A DNA stretch of 32,772 bases from an uncultured bacterium (GTDB lineage: Bacteria > Bacteroidota > Bacteroidia > CAILMK01), in contig CAIKRV010000035.1 in the NCBI GenBank assembly GCA_903829945.1, forward strand, positions 1 to 32,772, read 5' to 3'. Shown in pieces: positions 8,834 through 18,340 of the stretch. Every line of letters starts with the position of its first letter. Position 1 is the stretch's first letter. Position numbers and translations under genes: made by a program. A model generated the notes under the pieces. That model was not told where the DNA came from, did not search any database, and saw nothing but the letters and a program-made list of their open reading frames with translations.

Positions 8834-11800
8834 ATGAAAAAAACACTGCTAAATATCTTTTATTTCTTATTAATACTACTTGCTACACAAAATGTACAAG
8901 CAACACACTTAACCGGGGGCGAGCTCACCTATGTATGGGTAAAAGATAGTACTTATTCTTTAAAATTTGTCATGTACCGTGACTGTAGTGCGGGCAGTAG
9001 CAAATTTGCCACGAGTTTTACTTACAAAATATTTAGTGCCTCTAATAGTAAAACTTTTGCTACGCGGACCATCAATATTGCTTCAAAAAAATCTGTAACA
9101 CCTAGTGCGCCGCACTGTCTTACACCATCAGGCTATTGTTTGGAACAAGCCATCTATTGGGATACCGTAACCCTTGGCGGAGATACGGTTGGTTATCATG
9201 TGGTTGATTTTATGGGTAATAGAAATGGCTCTATTGTAAATTTATCCAGTCCTACCACTTCAGGGGCAGTATGGTATGCATTTATTCCACCAAATAAATA
9301 TCACAATTCATCTCCTCAATTTTTAAGTAGCCCTTTGCCATACCAATGTGTAGGCAAAAGAAGTTTTTATAATCAGGATGTATATGATCCGGATAGGGAT
9401 TCCTTAGCTTTCGGCTTGCCGGTGCCTTATATTGGTCCGGGTGGTTCAGGAAATCCTACGGCTACCATGCCTCCCTTTAAAAAAGCAACCTACAATTCAG
9501 GATATAATGCTACTTATCCATTTGGAACTTTAGGCAAGCCAATTCAAATTGATACTATTACCGGAACTTTAACCGACTCCCCTACGGCTACCGGACAATT
9601 TGTTGTGGCTGTATCTGTATCGGAATATCGTTATGACCCGGTCCGAAAAAAATCTGTTTATTTAGGTGAAATCCGTCGCGATTATCAATATTTTGTAAAT
9701 TCATGTGCCAGTTCCACCAATAAACCTCCCGTATTTGATGCTGACTCCTTAGGCCAAACTAGAAAAATCAGTCCGGATAGCTCCTTATGTTTTAATATAT
9801 CAGGTACCGACCCCAATGCGAGCGATACTGTATTTCTATGGTCCACGGCGGGTATATATAGCAATTCGCCCAACAGCAAGGCACCTTATGCTACCTTCCC
9901 GAATGATACGGGATACAAAGGGAAATATGCCGGTTTTTCAACACCGCATGCCAAAAGCACCTTCTGCTGGAAACCAAGTTGTAATCAGATTACCTATACC
10001 TCTCCTTATTTGATAACATTCAACTTAGCAGATAATGCTTGTAATGTGGTACAAAAAGTTTACAAGGTTTATGTTAATCCGCGTCCAATATTAAGCGGTC
10101 CGAATTTTTATTGCGCAGATATTAATAGCGCTACTCAGGTTAGTTTAACTTTAAAACCGATTTCACCGCCGAAAGGTAGTTTTTTACAGTATAAACTATA
10201 TCGAAAGGCAGACACGGAAAGTGTTTATAAAGCGATAGACTCCTCGAGTACCAGTTCCATAACTTCATGGGTGGATAAAACGATCACCAATGGTTACAAT
10301 CATTATTACTCGTATTATATCACCTCTACTAACTCATGTAATTTGGAAGGTTTGCCCGGTGATACTATTAACACCCTCCATGTAAAATACACGGTACTTT
10401 CTGATAAAAAAGTAAGTTTTTCATGGAATAAACAGCAAAGTACCAGTGTCAATTATCGAATAATGATTGATCAGGGCAGCGGATTTAATAAAATAGATTC
10501 GACCAAATCATTATCGTATTTAATGCAGGCATGTAATCAAACCTTCAAAATGAAAATCCAGGTGATTAGTGATTCAGGCAGTTGTACCTCGAATTCTAAT
10601 GTTACGCCATCCATTTCACTAAAGGATGTTACAGCACCTAATATTACCAATAAGCTTATTAATGCATCCTTCGGGACAAGCAATTATGTAACGCTAACTT
10701 TTAATGCTTCCGATTCAAATGATGCCTATTATTATTATGTTTACAGAGGCACCGGAGTCACCTATGCTAAATTGGATTCTATTAAAGCAATTAAAGGACA
10801 AAAAGTATATACTTATTTGGATAAAACCTTAACCAATCCTACAGTCACTAAATATTATTATGAATTAAAAGTAAAAGACACTTGCGGTAATATCAGTCCT
10901 TATAGCAATATGCATAGTCCGGTTACCTTAAGCGGTACGGCAGGTGAACTGAGGGCGACATTAAAATGGAAAAAATATCAAGGCTATACTTTAGATACTG
11001 TAGAAGTTCAAAAATTTAATGGTACCAAATGGGCCACCATAAAATATGCTGTTACCACAGATTCGAGCTATGTAGATTCAGTTGGAAATTCATGTAATGT
11101 AAAACAATATTATCGGATTTTAGTGAGAGAATCCGCCGGGAACGGACAGTTCAGTTATTCAGATTCCATCATGGTAACGCCTACGGATACGATACGTCCG
11201 GCTGAAGTTAATTTAAAAAATGTAAGTGTTAAAAATAGCACTTCCATTACCATTACTTGGGATAAAGTAGCAGATAAAGATGTAAAGAAATATTTAATTT
11301 ATTCCAGTAAAAACGGCTCGGCTTTTTCTTTCTTGACAGGATATGTAGTTTCCGGTGCCGCTACCACATTTACTTATACCAATACCGGGTTAAATACCCA
11401 AACAGACACTTTCAGTTACCGTGTATATGCTACCGATACCTGCGGACCAAACACCTCGGCATTATCAGAAACGCATACAGCAGTTAAACTTACCGGTAAT
11501 GGCGGACCTTTATCCTCTTTATTAAAATGGAGTTATTATTCAGGCTTCACGGTAAATAATTATACGGTTCAAAAATTGGTCGGAAAAGTTTGGACAAATA
11601 TTGCCGCATTATCAGATACTGCAAGTACCTATGCAGATACAGGATTAAATTGTAATGTAAAATATTACTACAGAATTAAGATTACTGAAAAGAATGGAGA
11701 TTTACAAACCTCCTATTCGGACTCCGTACAAACGGTACCGTATGATACCATTAAGCCTTCTACCGTAAATATGCTGAGTGCCTCCGTTAAAAACGGAAGT

Positions 11801-14800
11801 TCGATAGACATTACGTTTAATAAAGTGCCGGACTTAAGAGTAAAAGATTACGAGATAGATTATTTTATTAATGGCAGCACGACCTCAAGTTTTGTGGCTA
11901 AAGTTAGCTTGCCATTCAGTAGTCCGTATACTTATACCCAAACAGGCGTCAATCCGGGATCAAATACTTATTGTTATCAAGTATTTGCTTTGGATAGTTG
12001 CGGCGGTACCAAATCCAAAGTTTCGGAATTGCATTGTCCGTCAAAAATTGGCGGCTCTGCCATGGATAATTCAAATAAAATAACCTGGAGTAAATACTCC
12101 GGTTTTATAGTTGGCAAATATTATATCCAACGCTGGAATGGAACTTCATATGTTGATATTGCCAATGTAGATAGTGCTACCACAAGCTATTTGGATACAG
12201 GTTTAAATTGTAATGTTTCCAGAATATATCGAATCAGAGGCGTAGAAACAGGAGGCACTGGTATTCAATCCTATTCTGATTCCATTTCATTAACACCTTA
12301 CGATACGGTATCACCGGCTAGAGTAGATGTAATTGTAGCTACCGTAAAAGATACCACCAGTATAAATTTAACCTTTAAAAAGGTTCCGGATAAAGATGTT
12401 AAAAAATATGAAATATACTACGCCACCAATGGAGGTGCCTACAGTTTACTTACTACTATAAATTTACCGTTTACGAGCCCTTATACCTATACACATAACG
12501 GTTTAAAAACAACAAAAAATACTTATTCTTACAAAGTTTTGGCAGTAGATAGTTGTGCCGCTAATAAATCAAAATCGTGGGAAACACATACGCCGGTTTT
12601 ATTAAAAGGGAAGGCTAAAGATATGTCTTGTTTATTAACTTGGACAAGATATGCAGGCTTTGCTGTTGACAGCTATTATGTACAACGATGGAACGGAAGT
12701 TCATGGCAAGTAATTAAAGCATTGGATAGTTCAAAACTAAGTTATTTGGATACTCCTGCTGCTTGTAATGTTCCTAAATACTACCGCATCAAAACCAATG
12801 AACATGGTGGTGCATTGGCCAGTTCATATTCTGATACTATCAATGTCGTTCCGTTTGATACCGTAAAACCGGATGTACCGAATATACATTCCGTAAGCTT
12901 ATTAAATGATCAAACCATTTATCTCAGTTGGAGCAAGGTAAAAGCAAATGATGTAAAAAATTATATTGTTTACCGAGCATCACCGGGCTCGGCTGTATTT
13001 ACAGCGATTGATACTACTTTAAATGACACCTTCTATACGGATAAGTTTGCCTCTAAAATTAGTGGTTCTTACAGTTATAAAATAGTTGCCATGGATAGTT
13101 GCGCCAATAATAGAAGTGCGGCATCCATTATGCAATCTTCCATCTATGCCACTTCTTACATCAGCGGATGTAAACAACAAATCGTTGTTAAATGGAATCC
13201 ATATATCAATTGGGGCGGCGGGGTAAATAGTTATAAAATTTATAGGAGTACCAGTGGCGGTGCGGAAACTTTAGTTGCAACGATCAGTGGGAGTATTGAT
13301 ACCTTTACGGATGCTACCGTAAATCCTCGTGATTATTATATTTATAGAGTACTTGCTGCTGAGAAAGGAACAACTTATACCTCCTATTCAGAGCATGATT
13401 CTAACCAAACCTTTAAACCGGCCACGCCAGTAATTTTACATGCTTCCAAAACATTTAGTTCGGCCACTTTAGGGCAAATTACCATAAAATGGACCGCCCA
13501 AAATACTGCTGCTACGCCTTATATCAAATCACATAATATTTATTACAAAAAGGTTGGAGGAGCCGGTTTTGCATTATTGCAATCCAATATTCCGGTAAGC
13601 AAGGATAGTTTTGTACATACCGGTTTAAATACCTTAGCAGATGATTATGAATATTACATAACTGCAAATGATAGTTGTGGGAATGTATCTGACACCTCCA
13701 TTATTCATAAAACAATGAATCTTAAATTAACCGTGATTCAATTGTTTCATAAATTAAGCTGGACTGCTTATAAAGGATGGCCGGTGAAAAATTATGTGGT
13801 TCAACTTAAAGTAGGTAGCAGTTGGACAAATTATGATTCCGTTTCAGGAAGTGTCACAAATTATACACGATTCCCGGCCCCTTGTTATAAAATTATATTT
13901 TATCGCATCATAGCGAAAGATTCATTTGGTAATTCTGCACTTTCCGATACTGCAGGCGGGGAAGCCATAGATTCTGAACCACCAAATAAAGTAATTATAC
14001 ATAATGCTACGGTGCTCACCGGTAAAACGGCAAAATTATGGTTCCGTGGTGCCGATTCATTGGACTTGTACAAATATGCAATTATGCGTTCTAACGACGC
14101 AGGCACTGTATTTAATACTGCCGGAAGTATGTTATTTACTACGCCTGGTGCCGCACTAAGTTTTGTGGACTCGGTCAATACGATGAATGATTATCATCGC
14201 TATGTAATTCTGGCAATGGATAGTTGTTTGAATACTTCGATATCGGACACCTTTGCCACCATACAATTACGAGGGCTGGCACAAAATTTACAAAATCGAT
14301 TATTCTGGAAACCATTTAAAGGAAATCCAATTGATAGTTATTATGTACAGTTGTATTCCGGAGGAACTTGGACTACTATTGCTACCTTAAAACCAACTGA
14401 TTCTTTTTATGTACATACGCCTTTAAATTGCGGAGTAGCCAGAACTTATAAAATACTTGGCAAGGAAAGCGGTGGGGTTTATACCACCCTATCGGATAGC
14501 ATTACATTAACTCCGTTTGATACTACTGCTCCGCCGGCACCTGTAACAGATTATGCTAGCGTTTTAAATCATTCCAGCATTTATTTCCAATGGGAAAAGG
14601 CCGTAAGCAAGGTTAAAAAATATGAGGTTTCCATTAAATCTGCCAATGGTCCGTGGACGGTAGCAGCCACATTAATCAATAAATTAAATTACACTTTCAC
14701 CGGTTTAAATACCTTGGATTCTACGTATAGTGTACGTGTGGTGGCTATCGATTCATGTGCCGGCAATAGAAGTACCGGAAATACAATTCATACTGTCATT

Positions 14801-17800
14801 AATGTGGTTCCAACGGCAATGGATCAAAGTGCTTTATTAAATTGGAATGCTTATCAAGGTTTCACTGTAAAACAATATATTATTTACAGATATAACGGCG
14901 GATGGAATAAAATTGATTCTGTAAAAGGCAGTGTACTTACCTATACGGATAAACCATTAGCTTGTAACGTAAAACAAACATATAAAATAGTTGCGCAAGA
15001 TAATGTGGGCAAATTTAGTTCTACGTCTGATTCAGTCTCTACCCTTCCATTTGATACGATCAAACCTCCTGCTACTACCTTAAATTATGCTACTATTTTA
15101 CCAAATCATAGCATTAAAGTATCCTGGGTTTGGAACACCAAAACAGATGTAAAAGATTTTAATATTTACCGCAAAAAAGATGGTGGTTCATTTAATAAAA
15201 TTGCGAGTGTAACATATGATAGCAGTTATACGGATACCTCCACGCATCCTCAATTTTCCACTTATTCTTACTATGTAGTTGTGGTGGATTCATGTAGCAA
15301 TAAAAACATTTCGCCACCTTCCGATAGTGATAAAGTAATGTTCCTGACTTCACATACCGGTGGATGCAAACCTTATGCTACTATTTATTGGACACCGTTT
15401 AAAGCTTTACCTAACGGAACCAGCAAATATTATATATATAAATCATCGGGAGCAGGATTTACCTATTTAGCATCCGTTAGCGGTACTACAAATACTTATA
15501 TTGATTCTGCAGTTTTAGAAAATAAGACGTATTGTTATCGAGTGGTAGCGCATGATGCCACCAGTGGTTTCTCTTCCTCTTCGGACAGTATATGTGTTAC
15601 TCCTTATATATATCCAAGACCAAAATCAATCAGCACGCAATATGTTAGTGTAAGTGCTAGCAGTGCAAGTAATGGTGCCGTTCAAATATACTGGAATAAA
15701 CGAGTAAAAGGTGATACTTTCACTATAGCCTATCGCATTTACCATGCTACCGCTAAGGCCGGGCCTTATACTTTAATCCATGAAGAAAAAGACACGAATA
15801 CCACGAGCTACCTGCATAAAGGAATAAATACATTGGGCGCAAACCATTTTTATTATGTGGTTACCGTAAATGTTTGCAGCTTGGAAGCCTTCCCGCTGGA
15901 TACGCATAAAACCGTATTGCTGAAAGTAAGTAATCGCAGTTTGGCAACTAATTTAATTTGGAATACCTACCAAGGCTTTACAGTTTCAGGATATGAAGTT
16001 TATCGCTCTATAAATGGAGCAACTGCAACTTTATTGAAGAAGAAATTGCCAAGTGATACCAGCCTAACAGATTTGAATATTCGATGCGGAATAAACTATT
16101 CTTATATTGTTAAAGCAATTTCTACGACAGGATTAAATTCTTGGTCCGATTCAGTAGGTGTTACCGGTGTAGATAGTACTGCCCCATTAAAAGCAAAAAT
16201 TATTTTTGCCAGTGTAACGGCTACTGATACCAAAACAGGTACTGTATCCTTAGCATTTAATGCTGCCAATGATATTAACCGCAAAGGGTATAAAATATAT
16301 AGACAGGATAATGGTGCAGGACCTTACAACTTATTGTTAAGTGCAAATGACACCAATTCCAATGGCATTGTGTTTACGGATAAAAACATCAATACCTATA
16401 AATCTACCTACAGTTATTATATTCAAACTTTTGATAGTTGTGGTAATATAGCCATGCCTTCAGATACACATACCACCATATTATTAAGTGCCACACCAAT
16501 CAGTAATATGAATATTATTAATTGGACCAATTATCATGGATTTAAATTCATGTACTATAAATTGGAACGAATGACTGCCACCAATCCTTGGAAAACCATT
16601 GCAATATTTGCACCGGGAACCAATAACTTCAGTGATTCCTTGATTACTTGTCATGTTAAATATACCTATCGTATTACAGCGCTGGATACCTTAAATGCAG
16701 TATTTAGTTATTCAAATATTGATACGGCTACCGGAATTAGAAATACACCGCCACGTCATCCGGATTTAATTTTAACTACGGTTACCAAAACGGATATTAA
16801 AAACGGAAATATACTTCTTGAATGGCATCCAAGTACCACCTATGGTATTGCCACGTATTTTATTTATAGAAGTACAGATAATTTAGTTTGGAGAAAAATA
16901 GCCACTGTATCTGCTACGGATACCTCCTATACGGATAATATGTTTGAGACCTACGAGAAAAGTTATTATTACAGGATTGAAGCTTATGATTCATGTGGAA
17001 ATATCAGTAAAGATGCTGCCCTGTTAAATACACACAGGACCATTGGCCTAAGCACTAAAGCCGGTAACCAAGAAACTGATATTTCATGGAATCAATATAT
17101 GGGATTCCCTGCGGTAGTTTACAAATTATATAGAGATGGACAAGTTTGGGCACGCTTTACAGATACTACTACACATTATATCGATACCTTGGTAATATGC
17201 GGTAGGATGTACCACTACGTTATGCAAGCAATGAGTGCAGATAGTGCAACTATTTCTTGGTCTAATCGCGACAGTGTAGTTACCGTGGACCATAAAGCGC
17301 CAAGAGCCATACATATAGTTACCGCAACAGTTGATTCTCCTAATATTAGTATTTTGGTGCGCTGGACCAAATCTACCAATTATGATGCATTGAAATATGT
17401 ATTGTACCGCCGCTATGGTGATTTAGGAAATTGGACAATAGCGCATAGTACTACTAATTTAAATGATACCGTATTTATTGACAGCTTACCAAACTTTGGA
17501 TCCAGGCCGCATTGCTATATGATACAAGTGGTGGATTATTGTAATAATAAAAGTGAACAAAGTAATTTGGCCTGCACTATATATTTAACAGGTAAGGTCG
17601 ACCCGCTGATTCATACCTTGAACTGGACACCATATAAACAATGGGGACAAGGTGTAATGTTATACAATATTTATAAGAAGGAAGATAGTGCCAGCTGGAA
17701 ATTAATTGCAAAAACTGACAGCACTACTTATACATATAAGGATGAGAATTTGAGCAATTATGTAAAAGACCATTGCTATCAAGTAGAAGCTATTGAGAAA

Positions 17801-18130
17801 AATGGATACATGGCTAGTTCACGTTCAAATATGATATGCTTGGAACAACCGCCACTAATATTTATGCCTAACGTATTTACACCGGGTACTTCTCCAGGTT
17901 TAAATGATTATTTTGGACCTAAAGGTACCTATTTCGGTGCCTATGAAATGCGCATCTTTGATAGATGGGGAGAAGAAATTTATCATACCGTTTCCGGGAA
18001 GCCATGGGACGGTAGAGCTATGGGTAGTAAAATAGTGCCGGAAGGTGTCTATATGTATCAAATTACTGTTCCTGATTTCCAAGGATTGAAAGAATATCAT
18101 TTTAATGGAACAGTACATGTATTAAGATAA
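8834..18130 (+). CDS. Giant multi-FnIII surface protein with gliding-motility-type (T9SS type B) C-terminal domain
   Basis: A 3098-residue exported protein. Residues 1-23 are a signal peptide. Residues 24-415 form an N-terminal region opening with THLTGGELTYVW and YRDCSAG, an arrangement common at the start of large Bacteroidota adhesin-like proteins. Residues 418-3004 are 14 tandem units of about 185 residues; each is a pair of fibronectin-III/Ig-like beta-sandwiches, with linkers like PYDTIKP between units and a conserved DSCG in the first sandwich. Residues about 3008-3098 are the gliding-motility-associated (CHU_C-like, type B) sorting domain: FMPNVFTPG, MRIFDRWGEEIY, KPWDGRAMG, PEGVYMYQI. 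The protein should be secreted by the T9SS and displayed on the surface; adhesion is inferred, with no enzymatic motif seen. It is monocistronic, ending in a strong terminator. The reading frame is intact throughout. Confidence 0.92.
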   Translation: MKKTLLNIFYFLLILLATQNVQATHLTGGELTYVWVKDSTYSLKFVMYRDCSAGSSKFATSFTYKIFSASNSKTFATRTINIASKKSVTPSAPHCLTPSGYCLEQAIYWDTVTLGGDTVGYHVVDFMGNRNGSIVNLSSPTTSGAVWYAFIPPNKYHNSSPQFLSSPLPYQCVGKRSFYNQDVYDPDRDSLAFGLPVPYIGPGGSGNPTATMPPFKKATYNSGYNATYPFGTLGKPIQIDTITGTLTDSPTATGQFVVAVSVSEYRYDPVRKKSVYLGEIRRDYQYFVNSCASSTNKPPVFDADSLGQTRKISPDSSLCFNISGTDPNASDTVFLWSTAGIYSNSPNSKAPYATFPNDTGYKGKYAGFSTPHAKSTFCWKPSCNQITYTSPYLITFNLADNACNVVQKVYKVYVNPRPILSGPNFYCADINSATQVSLTLKPISPPKGSFLQYKLYRKADTESVYKAIDSSSTSSITSWVDKTITNGYNHYYSYYITSTNSCNLEGLPGDTINTLHVKYTVLSDKKVSFSWNKQQSTSVNYRIMIDQGSGFNKIDSTKSLSYLMQACNQTFKMKIQVISDSGSCTSNSNVTPSISLKDVTAPNITNKLINASFGTSNYVTLTFNASDSNDAYYYYVYRGTGVTYAKLDSIKAIKGQKVYTYLDKTLTNPTVTKYYYELKVKDTCGNISPYSNMHSPVTLSGTAGELRATLKWKKYQGYTLDTVEVQKFNGTKWATIKYAVTTDSSYVDSVGNSCNVKQYYRILVRESAGNGQFSYSDSIMVTPTDTIRPAEVNLKNVSVKNSTSITITWDKVADKDVKKYLIYSSKNGSAFSFLTGYVVSGAATTFTYTNTGLNTQTDTFSYRVYATDTCGPNTSALSETHTAVKLTGNGGPLSSLLKWSYYSGFTVNNYTVQKLVGKVWTNIAALSDTASTYADTGLNCNVKYYYRIKITEKNGDLQTSYSDSVQTVPYDTIKPSTVNMLSASVKNGSSIDITFNKVPDLRVKDYEIDYFINGSTTSSFVAKVSLPFSSPYTYTQTGVNPGSNTYCYQVFALDSCGGTKSKVSELHCPSKIGGSAMDNSNKITWSKYSGFIVGKYYIQRWNGTSYVDIANVDSATTSYLDTGLNCNVSRIYRIRGVETGGTGIQSYSDSISLTPYDTVSPARVDVIVATVKDTTSINLTFKKVPDKDVKKYEIYYATNGGAYSLLTTINLPFTSPYTYTHNGLKTTKNTYSYKVLAVDSCAANKSKSWETHTPVLLKGKAKDMSCLLTWTRYAGFAVDSYYVQRWNGSSWQVIKALDSSKLSYLDTPAACNVPKYYRIKTNEHGGALASSYSDTINVVPFDTVKPDVPNIHSVSLLNDQTIYLSWSKVKANDVKNYIVYRASPGSAVFTAIDTTLNDTFYTDKFASKISGSYSYKIVAMDSCANNRSAASIMQSSIYATSYISGCKQQIVVKWNPYINWGGGVNSYKIYRSTSGGAETLVATISGSIDTFTDATVNPRDYYIYRVLAAEKGTTYTSYSEHDSNQTFKPATPVILHASKTFSSATLGQITIKWTAQNTAATPYIKSHNIYYKKVGGAGFALLQSNIPVSKDSFVHTGLNTLADDYEYYITANDSCGNVSDTSIIHKTMNLKLTVIQLFHKLSWTAYKGWPVKNYVVQLKVGSSWTNYDSVSGSVTNYTRFPAPCYKIIFYRIIAKDSFGNSALSDTAGGEAIDSEPPNKVIIHNATVLTGKTAKLWFRGADSLDLYKYAIMRSNDAGTVFNTAGSMLFTTPGAALSFVDSVNTMNDYHRYVILAMDSCLNTSISDTFATIQLRGLAQNLQNRLFWKPFKGNPIDSYYVQLYSGGTWTTIATLKPTDSFYVHTPLNCGVARTYKILGKESGGVYTTLSDSITLTPFDTTAPPAPVTDYASVLNHSSIYFQWEKAVSKVKKYEVSIKSANGPWTVAATLINKLNYTFTGLNTLDSTYSVRVVAIDSCAGNRSTGNTIHTVINVVPTAMDQSALLNWNAYQGFTVKQYIIYRYNGGWNKIDSVKGSVLTYTDKPLACNVKQTYKIVAQDNVGKFSSTSDSVSTLPFDTIKPPATTLNYATILPNHSIKVSWVWNTKTDVKDFNIYRKKDGGSFNKIASVTYDSSYTDTSTHPQFSTYSYYVVVVDSCSNKNISPPSDSDKVMFLTSHTGGCKPYATIYWTPFKALPNGTSKYYIYKSSGAGFTYLASVSGTTNTYIDSAVLENKTYCYRVVAHDATSGFSSSSDSICVTPYIYPRPKSISTQYVSVSASSASNGAVQIYWNKRVKGDTFTIAYRIYHATAKAGPYTLIHEEKDTNTTSYLHKGINTLGANHFYYVVTVNVCSLEAFPLDTHKTVLLKVSNRSLATNLIWNTYQGFTVSGYEVYRSINGATATLLKKKLPSDTSLTDLNIRCGINYSYIVKAISTTGLNSWSDSVGVTGVDSTAPLKAKIIFASVTATDTKTGTVSLAFNAANDINRKGYKIYRQDNGAGPYNLLLSANDTNSNGIVFTDKNINTYKSTYSYYIQTFDSCGNIAMPSDTHTTILLSATPISNMNIINWTNYHGFKFMYYKLERMTATNPWKTIAIFAPGTNNFSDSLITCHVKYTYRITALDTLNAVFSYSNIDTATGIRNTPPRHPDLILTTVTKTDIKNGNILLEWHPSTTYGIATYFIYRSTDNLVWRKIATVSATDTSYTDNMFETYEKSYYYRIEAYDSCGNISKDAALLNTHRTIGLSTKAGNQETDISWNQYMGFPAVVYKLYRDGQVWARFTDTTTHYIDTLVICGRMYHYVMQAMSADSATISWSNRDSVVTVDHKAPRAIHIVTATVDSPNISILVRWTKSTNYDALKYVLYRRYGDLGNWTIAHSTTNLNDTVFIDSLPNFGSRPHCYMIQVVDYCNNKSEQSNLACTIYLTGKVDPLIHTLNWTPYKQWGQGVMLYNIYKKEDSASWKLIAKTDSTTYTYKDENLSNYVKDHCYQVEAIEKNGYMASSRSNMICLEQPPLIFMPNVFTPGTSPGLNDYFGPKGTYFGAYEMRIFDRWGEEIYHTVSGKPWDGRAMGSKIVPEGVYMYQITVPDFQGLKEYHFNGTVHVLR
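10085..17846 (+). repeat. 14-unit tandem array of double FnIII-like modules (about 555 bp each)
   Basis: Unit starts, set at the linker proline, fall at residues 418, 601, 789, 975, 1161, 1346, 1529, 1717, 1901, 2079, 2263, 2451, 2640 and 2823 of the giant protein. Spacings are 178-189 residues. Units are diverged at the DNA level apart from short shared words, so the array looks old rather than recently amplified. Units 5, 9 and 13 (counting from 0) carry a different second sandwich, with extra residues after its first strand (for example NPYINWGGGV) and a relocated cysteine. Confidence 0.85.
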
Positions 18131-18147
18131 TAATTCAATTAAATTTT

Positions 18148-18181
18148 AAAAGGTGTGCATTTGCAAATGCACACCTTTTTT
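18148..18181 (+). terminator. Rho-independent terminator of the giant surface-protein gene
   Basis: A perfect 32-base palindrome (18148-18179) centred between 18163 and 18164. It folds into a GC-containing stem with a TGCA loop and runs directly into six T residues. It begins 17 bases after the stop codon at 18130. Confidence 0.9.
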
Positions 18182-18304
18182 ATTACTATCAAGTTGATAT
18201 TTTAGCCGTTCTTCACCTAAAAATTAATACAGTGTTCTTAAGATAAATTATGTAGGCAACTATGCCATTAGATTATAAAAGCAATTTGACATAATCTCAA
18301 CGAC

Positions 18305-18336
18305 TTAGTTAGACTAAACATTTTTAGTTAATTTTG
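18305..18336 (+). promoter_or_regulatory. Promoter of the acyl-CoA carboxylase gene (leaderless)
   Basis: TAATTTTG (18329-18336) matches TAnnTTTG exactly and ends four bases before the ATG at 18341. TTAG (18305-18308) lies 20 bases upstream in the -33 position, one base from TTTG. Both elements sit in copies of TTAGTTA (18305-18311 and 18324-18330) spaced 19 bases apart. The start-codon distance predicts a leaderless transcript. Confidence 0.6.
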
Positions 18337-18340
18337 CAAC

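Noticed and set aside
13900-14178. Minus-strand open frames inside the giant gene and in other genes
   Set aside because: They are shadows of strongly supported coding sequence on the other strand, with no motif or promoter of their own.
10085-17846. Regular spacing in this region as a CRISPR array or a recently expanded DNA tandem repeat
   Set aside because: The period is about 555 bases, the sequence is coding throughout, and units are conserved as protein rather than as DNA.
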